Positions 6,946 to 14,971 of a stretch of DNA of 27,165 bases are shown one piece after another. The notes below the pieces were generated by a model that was not told where the DNA came from, made no database searches, and worked only from the letters and a program-made list of their open reading frames with translations. Position 1 is the first letter of the stretch. Each line of letters begins with the position of its first letter. The DNA is taken from the NCBI GenBank assembly GCA_028873155.1, contig JAGWML010000008.1, positions 1 through 27,165 of the forward strand. The letters are read 5' to 3'. The DNA comes from Acidobacteriota bacterium. GTDB lineage: Bacteria; Acidobacteriota; Terriglobia; Terriglobales; Acidobacteriaceae. The translations under genes were made by a program, and so were the position numbers.

Positions 6946-8697
6946 TCAGGGAAACTCGGTTACCTGCGGCGTCACGCGCGGCTCCATCGACGTCGCGCCA
7001 CCTGCATCGTCAATCACGTTTTCAATCGCGCCCAGATTGCCCAGTGCCACTGTAATCATGTCGTGAAAGCGGATGCCCGGCCCCTTCGGCGTCTCCATCG
7101 CCCGCGTCAGCGTCACATGCGGCTTCAGGAAGACGCTGTACACGCCCATCCCCCACGCCTCATGCGTCGTCACGCCGTCCGCCACCTTATAGGAGGCCCA
7201 TCCATGCGTCCCCGGCGCACTGGTATAGCTCGCCTGGTCCGGCGGGTCGTAGGGGATTTCAGACTGGTAGAAATACGTCCTTCCGCCATTGCCCTTCCAC
7301 AGCACCTGGAACTGCTCGTGGTGCTCCACAAACAGCCCATACGCCGTCACATTCTCCCCGTTCACCACCAGCCCGTTGTCGCTGGGATTCACCGTCCAGC
7401 CCACGCCCTTGCCGTGATCCGCGCGCCAGATCCACGTGTGGTCGATGATCGTGTCCCGGCTGTTCACCACCAGGTTCGCACCCGCGCTCCCCGCGCCCGC
7501 TCCGCCCACGCGAAAGAAGACATCATGCAGGCAGATTGGATTCGCCGCATGGCTGCGCGTGCTTCCCGCTTCGCCCACCTCCATCAGCACCGGCGACCGC
7601 GTCTCGCCCGCATCCACCAGCACGCCCGCAATGTCGATGCCGTCCACATCCGCCGTCGTCAGCGCCGCCGTCCCGCGCACCGGCTTCAGCGTCGCAAACC
7701 CCAGCCCCATCACCACCGTCCCCGCCCGCGTCACGCGCAGCGGTTGTTCCAGCTCATACATCCCGGGCGTCAGCAGCAGATGCATCCCGCGCTCCAGCGC
7801 CGCGTTCATCGTCGCCGCAGTGTCCTTTCCCGCCTGCGCAATGTAAAACCGCTCCAGCGGAATCGACCGGCCCGGTGTCTCGCCCCCGCGCCACGTAATT
7901 CCAGCGCTCTCGCGCCGCAGCGCCGGCACGCGCACGCTCCACGCGCCCTTCGCGTCCACCATCAGAAATGGCTTCTCCCGCACCACCGGCGTGGCTGCGA
8001 TTTTCGTATAGGGCGGCTTCGGCCACTCGCCCGCCGGAGCGTTCCGGTCGCCCACAAACACCATGTTCCAGTTCGAGCCCGTCCAGCTTCCCCACTCGCT
8101 GTTCCGCGCGATCCACTGCTGCTGCGAACCCGAGTCCACATTGCCGTCCACCAGCGCATCGGCCATCCATCCGCCGCTCGCCCACCCATGCTGCTGGTGC
8201 AGCACCATGCTGCCCTCCACGTGCATCCGCCGGAACGGCGCCGCCTGCGACACCGCCCACTGCATCGTCCCGCCCGCCGGCGTCACCGCCAGCCCTTCCA
8301 GCGACCGCCAGAAGGTGCACGTCGCGTTGTTGTGCGGCAGGCTCGCATCCGCATGCACATTCCCCACAATCTGCACCGCATCCGGCGTCGCGCCCAGCCC
8401 CACCACCTCGGTGTAAAACCCCACCGGCACGTCCACGCGGTACGTCCCCGGCAGAAACACCAGTGCATAGCGCCCGCCGCCAAACTCGCTGTGCTCCTGC
8501 TCGCGGTACACGCGGTCAATCGCCGCCTGCACATCCGCGGCCTTCATCTGCGGCGTAAAGATCAGCACATTGGGGCCCATCTGCGGCCACTGCGGCGCCA
8601 TCCCGGCCTCCGCAGCAAACCCCGCCGTTGCCATCCCCAACCACAACCCCGCCGCCAGCAATCCCGTCCTCATTCGCATCCCGTTCCTCATGCGCAA
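6946..8697 (-). CDS. Secreted right-handed beta-helix (pectate-lyase-like) protein
   Basis: A 583-residue protein with a signal peptide (about residues 1-29, ending GFAAE). The mature part has two regions that read like beta-helix units: one opening GPNVLIFTPQMKAADVQAA with FLPGTYRVDVPVGFYTEVVG, and a second after about residue 290 with MHLLLTPGMYELEQPLRVT. The two PGxY motifs, each followed by short beta strands, recall GH55/pectate-lyase-3 folds. Homologues in actinomycetes are often labelled adenylyl cyclase or coagulation factor 5/8 type protein, labels that nothing in this sequence supports. It probably acts on or binds extracellular polysaccharide. Alternative ATGs at 8691 and 8679 also leave an intact signal peptide. 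It is followed after 41 bp by rpsA, an odd neighbour. Confidence 0.65.
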   Translation of the reverse strand: MRMRNGMRMRTGLLAAGLWLGMATAGFAAEAGMAPQWPQMGPNVLIFTPQMKAADVQAAIDRVYREQEHSEFGGGRYALVFLPGTYRVDVPVGFYTEVVGLGATPDAVQIVGNVHADASLPHNNATCTFWRSLEGLAVTPAGGTMQWAVSQAAPFRRMHVEGSMVLHQQHGWASGGWMADALVDGNVDSGSQQQWIARNSEWGSWTGSNWNMVFVGDRNAPAGEWPKPPYTKIAATPVVREKPFLMVDAKGAWSVRVPALRRESAGITWRGGETPGRSIPLERFYIAQAGKDTAATMNAALERGMHLLLTPGMYELEQPLRVTRAGTVVMGLGFATLKPVRGTAALTTADVDGIDIAGVLVDAGETRSPVLMEVGEAGSTRSHAANPICLHDVFFRVGGAGAGSAGANLVVNSRDTIIDHTWIWRADHGKGVGWTVNPSDNGLVVNGENVTAYGLFVEHHEQFQVLWKGNGGRTYFYQSEIPYDPPDQASYTSAPGTHGWASYKVADGVTTHEAWGMGVYSVFLKPHVTLTRAMETPKGPGIRFHDMITVALGNLGAIENVIDDAGGATSMEPRVTPQVTEFP

Positions 8698-8775
8698 AGC
8701 TCCCTCAGAATGCTATTCCCTCGCCCAGCCGCCACGCGAAAACTTACTGTCCCGCGCACCGCCTGCCGCATCCAA

Positions 8776-8781
8776 TACTCT
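8776..8781 (+). promoter_or_regulatory. -10-like hexamer immediately before the 95-residue gene
   Basis: TACTCT lies 6 nt before ATG 8788, so transcription would start at or within a base of the start codon. There is no Shine-Dalgarno in the interval. No -35 at standard spacing is evident. Confidence 0.35.
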
Positions 8782-8787
8782 GAATCT

Positions 8788-9075
8788 ATGAACGTCTTTG
8801 ATGAAAAACGCACCGAGCTCGAACGCCACGAGTTCATGATGGGCCCCGAACGCGGCCGTCTCGCCGTCGCCCTCGACCTGCTCACCGACTCGCTCATCCT
8901 CGTCGGCCAGCACGGCGTCTACTGCACCTCCGCGCGCAACCCCGGCAAGCCCGCGCTCGACCTCCAGGCTGTCCTCGGCGGCATGGAAGGCGCCAAAGCT
9001 CTCATCCAGTCCGTCATGGAGGAGCTTCGCGCTCAGCGCGAAGCCGCCAACGCATCTGGCCCTGCCAAGGACTGA
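8788..9075 (+). CDS. Small conserved-looking hypothetical protein (95 aa)
   Basis: A 95-residue protein, MNVFDEKRTELERHEF to SGPAKD. It is the real end of a much longer plus-strand frame whose upstream part is antisense to the beta-helix and rpsA genes and is Arg/His/Pro-rich junk. From ATG 8788 the composition changes to that of a normal soluble protein: charged N-terminus, LAVALDLLTDSLILVG hydrophobic core, a possible helix AKALIQSVMEELRAQREAAN. No known domain is recognised. It has no Shine-Dalgarno but a TACTCT hexamer 6 nt upstream. It is divergent from the beta-helix gene (90 bp apart) and ends 52 bp before the tRNA gene. Existence as a gene is likely; function is unknown. Confidence 0.65.
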   Translation: MNVFDEKRTELERHEFMMGPERGRLAVALDLLTDSLILVGQHGVYCTSARNPGKPALDLQAVLGGMEGAKALIQSVMEELRAQREAANASGPAKD

Positions 9076-9127
9076 ACGCTTCTAATCCCCGCGCCTGCAG
9101 CCCAAAGTACGATATGCTGAAAGAGCG

Positions 9128-9203
9128 CGCCCGTAGCTCAGCTGGATAGAGCGAACGCCTCCGGAGCGTTAGGTCGGGAGTTCGAATCTCTCCGGGCGCA
9201 CCA
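9128..9203 (+). tRNA. tRNA-Arg (anticodon CCG), CCA encoded
   Basis: A complete cloverleaf can be drawn. The acceptor stem is GCGCCCG/CGGGCGC, the D-arm GCTC/GAGC, and the anticodon stem AACGC/GCGTT with loop CTCCGGA, giving anticodon CCG (reads Arg CGG). The variable loop has 5 nt, the T-stem GGGAG/CTCTC has one G-U pair, and the T-loop is TTCGAAT. Discriminator base A is at 9200 and the encoded CCA at 9201-9203. No integrase or duplicated 3' end follows, so it is not visibly used as an integration site here. Confidence 0.97.
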
Positions 9204-9273
9204 TCCCTCCTCACCCCACCCCACCAGACACAATGCATCGAGGCCAGCCTGAACGGCCGACAGGCCCCATTCG

Positions 9274-11763
9274 TCAATCGCCCGTCGTCTCCACTTCAGG
9301 GTCGAGGCAGGTGATGGCCACGCAGTCGATGGAGAGGCAGTTGCCCAGTTCGCCGAAATCGGCCTCCCAGCGCGGGCGGTCTTCAGCGGCAAGCGTGGTC
9401 AGGGCCGTCGTCGACGTGCGCAGAATCTCATACCAGATGTTCTGCGCCTGCCACAGATTCAGCTCAAAGGGCAACTCCTCGAGCGTTTTGGCCAACGTCA
9501 GTGCGCGGTCCAGCATTTCCAGTGAACCGGAGGATGCCTGGAGTTCGAGCATCGCGCGCTTCATCCTCTGATCGGAGAGAAATGAGAGCGACGCGGTTTC
9601 CAGGCGAACCTGGTCGGCCTTTGCCAGTTGCAGAAACGAGCGCATCATGGCCTGGTCGATGGGATCTGCCTCCATCGCGCGGCGCAGGCCCGCATTGATG
9701 GCAAACTCCGCCGCAAGATTCAAAGCCGGAGGCTTGGGCAGGCCCGCCTTTGCCAGAAAGTGCAGCAGGCTGGCGTGATCTTCGTAGATCGTCGTCAGTG
9801 AGGTTTCGATATCCCACAGCGTGGAGTTGAGAATGATCTGCACAATACGGCGCTGCTCGTCTGTAAACAGCGACGTCAGCGAGTAATCCGCGCGGCCATA
9901 GTAGTGGTCGAGCTGACGAATGACTTCAGGAAAATCCGCGGACTGCACATGTTCGGCTGTTTGCGCGGCAAAGCTCTCAAACTCCGCTGCATCGGTTACG
10001 GTGTAAGGCTTGACGGCTGCCGTGATGTTCTGGTCACCAAAATGGAGCACCGCAAAGCTGAAGCTCTGGTTAATGCCCGTAATCATGCTGGTCAAGTGCG
10101 CGCGGCCCAGCGCAAGCCGTCCCCGGCCCGAGGTGTGAATGTCATACGACATCCGCTCCACCCGGTAGCTGAAAAGGTCGGTCGTATCGCCATACGACGA
10201 GAAAACGCTGCTGATGGCGTAGTGCGCCGCGACCTGTTCCAGCGTCAGCTCCAGCGGGCGTATCTTCTTCTGGAAGATCTGCGCCCCGTCTCCCGCACCT
10301 GGCGCATTCGACTTTGCCTCGGCAATCCTGGCAAGGAAGGCCGGCTCCAGGTCATTCACCTGCACACCGAAAAGCTGATGGGCGAGTTGCAGCACGCGGC
10401 CTGCGTAGGCTATCACCTGCACCGTCTCGATGCCCGAGATATCGTCGAAGAACCAGCCGCAGCTGGTGTACATCAACTGTGCGTGGCGCTGCATCTCCAT
10501 GAGCTTGCGGGCGCGTACGCGCTCGGTCTCATTGAGCGTACGCGCGGCGTGCATGGCGAGAAAGCTTTCGACGGCGTCGTCGTCGCGGTGGAGAATGACA
10601 TCAATGTATGCGTCCCGTGCCGCCCACACATCATGGAAGAGATGGGAGCCCTCCGCCTCGGTCGGGCCGGCCAGTCGGTCGCGCAACAGGTCCAGCGCCT
10701 CGCGCAGCGGTCCGCGCCACTTCTGGTTCCAGCCAGCCTTGCCGCCGTTGCAGCCGCAGTCGGAGCGCCAGCGCTCGACGCCGTGCACGCAACTCCACGA
10801 AGTGTCTTCGACGATCTCGCACTCGTACTCCGGCGGAAACTGCGCAAGGAAGCTGCCGTAGTTGATCAGCTTGACGGTCTTGTCCTCTTCGAGCAATTTG
10901 AGCGCATAGGCAAGCGCCATCTCGCCGTGCTTGTGGTGGTGACCATAGGACTCGCCGTCTGTGGCGACGTGAACAAGCTGCGGCTGCACCGTCTCTTTGA
11001 ACCCTGTCTTCAGCCGCGCGGCAAACATCTCGCCCGAGTTCAGCAGGCCCTCAAAGGCGATGGCACGTGAGATGGGCCCGTTGTAAAAAAACACGGCGAT
11101 GGAAGCGCCGGAGCTGAAGCGCACCTGGTACGGGCGCGTGGTATCGACCGTGGCATTGGGCGTATCGATCCATGGGCCATCGCCGGCTGAGGGCTTGAGT
11201 GGGCGAATGCGTTTACATTGATGTGGCGCAAGCACCGTGAACTGGATGCCTTCGGCGGCAAGCGCCTCCAGTGTCTCGTTGTCTGCGGCTGTCTCTGCCA
11301 GCCACATGCCCTCAGGTTTTGTGCCGTAGTGGTACTCGTAATCGGCGACGCCCCAGCGAATCTGCGTGATCTTGTCGCGCCGGTTGGCGAGCGGCATGAT
11401 CATGTGGTTGTAGACCTGCGCCATCGCCGAGCTGTGGCTCTTGTAGCTGCGCCGGCTGCGCCTCTCGCCGTCCGCGACCATGCGATGCGTGCGCTGCGCT
11501 TTCTCCTTGAGCCAGCTCAGCAGGGTCGGCCCGAAGTTAAAGCTCATGCGCGAATAGTTGTTCACGATGCGCGTGATGCGGTTCTTGTCGTTCTGGATGC
11601 GCGCGGCGCCGTTGGTGGCGTAGCACTCAGCACAGATGCGCTCATTCCAGTCGTGGTAGGGCGCGGCGGAATCCTGTGTCTCCACTGCCTCCAGCCAGGG
11701 GTTTTCGCGGGGCGGCTGGTAGAAATGCCCATGAATGCAGATAAATCGTTTTCCCGAAGCCAT
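9274..11763 (-). CDS. GH57-family glycoside hydrolase with DUF3536 domain
   Basis: An 829-residue cytoplasmic protein (no signal peptide). GH57 signatures are visible: region 1 as HGHFYQP (residues 11-17), region 3 as EGMWLAE (151-157, with E157 the likely nucleophile) and region 4 as DGESYGHHHKHGE (269-281). The C-terminal part, up to residue 829, corresponds to the DUF3536 extension found on a subset of GH57 proteins. Characterised GH57 members act on alpha-glucans (amylases, branching enzymes), but the substrate of the DUF3536 subgroup is not known to me. The frame is open to ATG 11796. ATG 11763 is preferred because MASGKRFICIHGHF aligns with the family start. Neither has a good Shine-Dalgarno. 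A TACAAT -10-like element at 11824-11819 overlaps the end of the glycosylase gene upstream. Confidence 0.85.
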   Translation of the reverse strand: MASGKRFICIHGHFYQPPRENPWLEAVETQDSAAPYHDWNERICAECYATNGAARIQNDKNRITRIVNNYSRMSFNFGPTLLSWLKEKAQRTHRMVADGERRSRRSYKSHSSAMAQVYNHMIMPLANRRDKITQIRWGVADYEYHYGTKPEGMWLAETAADNETLEALAAEGIQFTVLAPHQCKRIRPLKPSAGDGPWIDTPNATVDTTRPYQVRFSSGASIAVFFYNGPISRAIAFEGLLNSGEMFAARLKTGFKETVQPQLVHVATDGESYGHHHKHGEMALAYALKLLEEDKTVKLINYGSFLAQFPPEYECEIVEDTSWSCVHGVERWRSDCGCNGGKAGWNQKWRGPLREALDLLRDRLAGPTEAEGSHLFHDVWAARDAYIDVILHRDDDAVESFLAMHAARTLNETERVRARKLMEMQRHAQLMYTSCGWFFDDISGIETVQVIAYAGRVLQLAHQLFGVQVNDLEPAFLARIAEAKSNAPGAGDGAQIFQKKIRPLELTLEQVAAHYAISSVFSSYGDTTDLFSYRVERMSYDIHTSGRGRLALGRAHLTSMITGINQSFSFAVLHFGDQNITAAVKPYTVTDAAEFESFAAQTAEHVQSADFPEVIRQLDHYYGRADYSLTSLFTDEQRRIVQIILNSTLWDIETSLTTIYEDHASLLHFLAKAGLPKPPALNLAAEFAINAGLRRAMEADPIDQAMMRSFLQLAKADQVRLETASLSFLSDQRMKRAMLELQASSGSLEMLDRALTLAKTLEELPFELNLWQAQNIWYEILRTSTTALTTLAAEDRPRWEADFGELGNCLSIDCVAITCLDPEVETTGD

Positions 11764-11816
11764 GAATTGTCCGTCTGCGCCCGCGCCGCATTGCATCCTG
11801 CGCCAGGCACATCAGC

Positions 11817-12521
11817 TTATTGTAGGCTCGTCCGGCGGGGTGTTGCAGCCTCCGAGGCGCCATCGCTGGCGCGCCACAGATACCACGCTGCGACGGAGCG
11901 GTACGGCGCCCAGCGCTGGCCGCGCTTGCGCACCGCATCGGGCGTAGGCAAATCGGCGGCTTCGAGAGGCCGCGTCTTCGGCACGCGCAGAAATGTCATG
12001 GCATATCCTTTGCGGATGCCGTAATCCGTCACCGGCAACACATCGGGCCGCCCCAGCCGGAAGATGAGCAGCATCTCGACGGTCCATGGCCCGATACCGC
12101 GCACCTCGGTCAGGCGTTGGACAATCTCCGCGTCCGGCATGCGCGCAATGGCCCCATGCGAGGGCACGGTGCCGTCCAGCGTCTTCGCCGCCAGATCGCG
12201 CATGGCTTTGATCTTGTTGCCAGAGACGCCGGCCGCGCGCAGAGGCTCATCGGGTGTTTTCAGGAGCATCTCCGGTGAGGGGTCGCCGCCAAAGTACTCG
12301 CGCACGCGGCGGTGAATGGTGGCCGCTGCCTTACCGTGCAGTTGCTGATAGAGGATCGACTCCAGCAGCGACTCGAACGGCGAAGGCGACCGGTCCAGCC
12401 GCAGGGTGAACGGCCCGGCGCGCTCAATCAGCGTGGCTAGTTTGGTGTCGCGTGCCTTCAGGTGCGTCAGGGCCTCGGCGGAGTCAAAGGGAAGTTTGCG
12501 CTTGCGTCCGGCGAAGATCAT
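11817..12521 (-). CDS. AlkA-type DNA-3-methyladenine glycosylase (HhH-GPD)
   Basis: A 234-residue base-excision repair protein. The helix-hairpin-helix is at about 137-160 (LTEVRGIGPWTVEM), followed by VLPVTDYGIRKG with the catalytic aspartate at D166, as in the DNA-3-methyladenine glycosylase II family. FESLLESILYQQLHGKAA (about 49-66) is the usual helical segment before it. It removes alkylated purines from DNA. AlkA of E. coli is longer (282 aa) because it carries an extra N-terminal domain, absent here. The frame is open to an ATG at 12551, but TACACT at 12535-12530 lies 8 nt before ATG 12521 and no Shine-Dalgarno precedes either start. I prefer 12521 with a leaderless mRNA. It is divergent from the aldehyde dehydrogenase gene, 94 bp apart. 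Confidence 0.85.
   Translation of the reverse strand: MIFAGRKRKLPFDSAEALTHLKARDTKLATLIERAGPFTLRLDRSPSPFESLLESILYQQLHGKAAATIHRRVREYFGGDPSPEMLLKTPDEPLRAAGVSGNKIKAMRDLAAKTLDGTVPSHGAIARMPDAEIVQRLTEVRGIGPWTVEMLLIFRLGRPDVLPVTDYGIRKGYAMTFLRVPKTRPLEAADLPTPDAVRKRGQRWAPYRSVAAWYLWRASDGASEAATPRRTSLQ
11819..11824 (-). promoter_or_regulatory. -10-like element for the GH57 gene
   Basis: TACAAT on the minus strand, five of six matches to TATAAT, overlapping the last codons of the upstream DNA glycosylase gene. It would start transcription near 11812, about 49 nt before ATG 11763. The -35 region is poor (CTGCAA at 18-bp spacing). Confidence 0.35.
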
Positions 12522-12529
12522 AGGGCACC

Positions 12530-12535
12530 AGTGTA
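12530..12535 (-). promoter_or_regulatory. -10-like hexamer immediately before the AlkA-type glycosylase
   Basis: TACACT on the minus strand, 8 nt before ATG 12521, predicting a transcript that begins at or next to the start codon. There is no Shine-Dalgarno and no clear -35. Confidence 0.4.
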
Positions 12536-12615
12536 CCGTGAGCCCACGCATCGAACGACCGGCGCCGCGCCTTGTACCATGAAGAGCGGAGCCACCGGCT
12601 CAGGAGCGACACGCG

Positions 12616-14067
12616 ATGAAGATGCGCCCCGGATCGCAAACCGGATTTCTGTTGTGCGGCAAGGAGTGGCTGGAAGGCGATGCGCTGGAGGTCCGTTCGC
12701 CGTGGGATCAGGGCCTGGTGGGGCGCGTCACCATGGCCACGCGTGCCGATGCACGTCAGGCCGTGCATCATGCCGTCGCCAGCTTGCGCCGCACGCGTGC
12801 GCTGCCGCGCTGGAAGCGTCGCGAGATCCTTGAAGACGTGGCCTCTTCATTGATTGACCAGAAGGAACGCTTCGCGCAACTCATCGTCGCGGAAGCTGGC
12901 AAGCCCATCCGTTTGGCTCGCGCTGAAGTGGATCGCGCCGTGCTCACGTTCAAAACCGCAGCAGAAGAGGCCGCACGCCTCGGCGGCGAATCCATCCCGC
13001 TGGACCTGACCGAAGGCAATGAGGGCCGCTGGGGGCTGGTGCAGCGCTTTCCTGTCGGGCCCGTGCTCGCCATCACGCCGTTCAACTTCCCGCTGAACCT
13101 CGTGGCCCACAAGGCCGCGCCCGCACTGGCGGCAGGCTGCCCGCTCATTCTCAAACCCGCGCCGCAGACGCCCTTCACGGCGCTTGCGCTCGGTGAAGTG
13201 ATTCTCAAAGCCGGATGGCCCGAAGAAGCCATCGCCGTGCTGCCGCTTGCAAACACCGACACGGCATGGCTGGCCGAAAAAGAAGATCGCATTAAGCTTG
13301 TCAGTTTCACCGGGTCGGCGAAGGTTGGCTGGGAGCTAAAGGCGAACTCAGGCCGCAAGCGCGTGCTTCTGGAGTTGGGAGGCAACGCAGCGCTCATCAT
13401 TCACAGCGACAGTACTGATCTGGACGACGCGGCGCTGCGCACAGCGCACTCGGCCTTCAGCTACGCAGGCCAGTCCTGCATCAGCGTGCAGCGTGTTTAC
13501 GTGCACAAGTCGATCTTCCAGACCTTTCTCTGGAAGCTCGTCGAGGCGGCCGCACACATGAATACCGGCGAGCCCGCCTCAGAAGCCACAGAAGTGGGGC
13601 CGCTCATCCGGCCCGAGGAAGCCGATCGAGTGCAGGCCTGGGTCAAAGAGGCGCTCGATGGCGGCGCGAAGCTGATCTCCGGCGGTGAACGCAAAGACTC
13701 CGTCCTCAACCCGATCATTCTCACCGGAACACGGCCCGGCATGAAGGTCCGCGATGAAGAGGTCTTCGGCCCGGTGGTGGCGGTGGAGCCATATGAGGAT
13801 TTTGAAGAGGCTCTCGCCGAGGTCAACCGCTCCCGCTACGGCTTGCAGGCTGGCCTGCTCACGCGCGATGCGGGCCGCATCCTCACCGCGTATCGCGAAC
13901 TGGAGGTTGGTTCGCTCATCGTCGGCGATACCCCAAGCTGGCGGCTCGACCCCATGCCCTACGGTGGCGTCAAAGATTCGGGGCTGGGCCGCGAAGGCAT
14001 TCGTTCGGCCATCGAAGAGATGACAGAACCGCGAATGCTCGTCATGTCCGGCATCACGTCCAACTGA
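12616..14067 (+). CDS. NAD(P)-dependent aldehyde dehydrogenase (lactaldehyde/semialdehyde type)
   Basis: A 483-residue ALDH-superfamily enzyme of usual length. Key features are N157 in PFNFPL, the cofactor loop FTGSAKVG (231-238), the general base E253 in LLELGGN and the catalytic C288 in AGQSCIS. It oxidises an aldehyde to a carboxylate in the cytoplasm. The sequence style resembles lactaldehyde, succinate-semialdehyde or sulfolactaldehyde dehydrogenases more than betaine or retinal types. The next gene, 39 bp downstream, is an L-fucose-dehydrogenase-like SDR. Since fucose breakdown yields lactaldehyde, a lactaldehyde substrate is a reasonable inference but not proven. The start ATG 12616 has AGGAG at 12601-12605, with ATG 12622 as an in-frame alternative. 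Confidence 0.88.
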   Translation: MKMRPGSQTGFLLCGKEWLEGDALEVRSPWDQGLVGRVTMATRADARQAVHHAVASLRRTRALPRWKRREILEDVASSLIDQKERFAQLIVAEAGKPIRLARAEVDRAVLTFKTAAEEAARLGGESIPLDLTEGNEGRWGLVQRFPVGPVLAITPFNFPLNLVAHKAAPALAAGCPLILKPAPQTPFTALALGEVILKAGWPEEAIAVLPLANTDTAWLAEKEDRIKLVSFTGSAKVGWELKANSGRKRVLLELGGNAALIIHSDSTDLDDAALRTAHSAFSYAGQSCISVQRVYVHKSIFQTFLWKLVEAAAHMNTGEPASEATEVGPLIRPEEADRVQAWVKEALDGGAKLISGGERKDSVLNPIILTGTRPGMKVRDEEVFGPVVAVEPYEDFEEALAEVNRSRYGLQAGLLTRDAGRILTAYRELEVGSLIVGDTPSWRLDPMPYGGVKDSGLGREGIRSAIEEMTEPRMLVMSGITSN

Positions 14068-14106
14068 CAGCTCACCTGCTGGGATGCAACTCGAAAAGGA
14101 ATACGC

Positions 14107-14892
14107 ATGGATCTGGGTCTCAAGGGAAAGCTCATTGTGGTCACCGGCGGTGGCGCAGGCATCGGCGGCGGCATCTCGCGCGCCTGCATCGAGGAAGGCG
14201 CACACGTCGTCGTGCTCAGCCGCGCATCACAGAATGTAAAGGACTTCATGGCCGGGATGCAGGCCGTGAAGGCCGACTGCCATCTCGTCGAGGCCAATCT
14301 CGAAGAGGCGGCCCGCTGCAAGTCCGCTATTGAGGAGATCCAGGACCGGTTTGGCGATATCTATGGTCTGGTCAACAACGCGGGCGTGAATGACGGCGTC
14401 GGTCTTGCATCGGGCTCGGTGGAGCGCTTTGTCGAGAGCCTGCACAAAAATCTTGTTCACTACTACGCGCTGGCGCACTATGCCCTGCCCTCACTCCGGC
14501 GCACCCAGGGTGCAATCGTAAATATCAGCTCCAAGGTTGCGCTCACCGGCCAGGGCAACACCTCCGCCTACGCCGCAGCTAAAGGCGCGCAGCTTGCACT
14601 CACGCGCGAGTGGGCCGCGGAGCTGCTGCCACACAACATCCGAGTGAACGCCGTGCTGCCCGCTGAAGTCATGACGCCGCTCTATCGCTGCTGGCTCGAC
14701 ACGTTGGGCGACCCCGACGCCAAGTTGCGCGAGATTACGGCCAAGATTCCGCTCGGCCATCGCATGACCACCTCGGCAGAGATCGCCGCTGCAACTGTCT
14801 TCTTGCTCTCGCCCACGCAATCGGCGCACACCACCGGCCAGCACATCATTGTGGATGGCGGCTACGTGCACCTGGACCGCGCGCTGACCTAA
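14107..14892 (+). CDS. SDR-family oxidoreductase, L-fucose dehydrogenase-like
   Basis: A 261-residue classical short-chain dehydrogenase. It has the cofactor loop TGGGAGIG (13-20), NNAG (90-93), catalytic N115, S141/S142 in ISSK, and Y155-x3-K159. The C-terminal segment PAEVMTPLYRCWLDTLGDP followed by KIPLGHRMTT and IVDGGYVHLDRAL closely resembles the L-fucose dehydrogenases of Burkholderia as I recall them. Those oxidise L-fucose to the lactone in the non-phosphorylating route. AGGA lies 7 nt before ATG 14107. It sits directly after an aldehyde dehydrogenase and before P5C dehydrogenase. No fuconate dehydratase, lactonase or aldolase is present in the window, so the pathway is incomplete here. 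SDR membership is certain; the fucose substrate is a similarity-based inference. Confidence 0.85.
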   Translation: MDLGLKGKLIVVTGGGAGIGGGISRACIEEGAHVVVLSRASQNVKDFMAGMQAVKADCHLVEANLEEAARCKSAIEEIQDRFGDIYGLVNNAGVNDGVGLASGSVERFVESLHKNLVHYYALAHYALPSLRRTQGAIVNISSKVALTGQGNTSAYAAAKGAQLALTREWAAELLPHNIRVNAVLPAEVMTPLYRCWLDTLGDPDAKLREITAKIPLGHRMTTSAEIAAATVFLLSPTQSAHTTGQHIIVDGGYVHLDRALT

Positions 14893-14956
14893 CTGGCTGC
14901 TACAGATTGACAGCCTTGCACAGCACAGGGTGGGCTCAGAGGCAGCCGGATTGGAC

Positions 14957-14962
14957 TACAAT
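14957..14962 (+). promoter_or_regulatory. -10-like hexamer immediately before the P5C dehydrogenase
   Basis: TACAAT ends 9 nt before ATG 14972, so the predicted transcript starts within a few bases of the start codon. There is no Shine-Dalgarno. This also argues against the upstream in-frame ATG at 14930. Confidence 0.45.
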
Positions 14963-14971
14963 CGTTCCGTT

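Noticed and set aside
6946..8697. Adenylyl cyclase label for the beta-helix protein
   Set aside because: I recall this label on actinomycete homologues, but there is no cyclase catalytic motif; the sequence reads as a secreted two-part beta-helix.
2737..9075. Very long plus-strand frames (2737-4683, 4607-7066, 6835-9075)
   Set aside because: They lie antisense to well-supported genes and are Arg/His/Leu/Pro-rich without domains, the usual result of codon bias in GC-rich DNA. Only the last 95 codons of the third are kept as a gene.
9128..9273. tRNA-Arg as an integration site of a mobile element
   Set aside because: No integrase, no duplicated tRNA 3' end and no change of base composition on either side.
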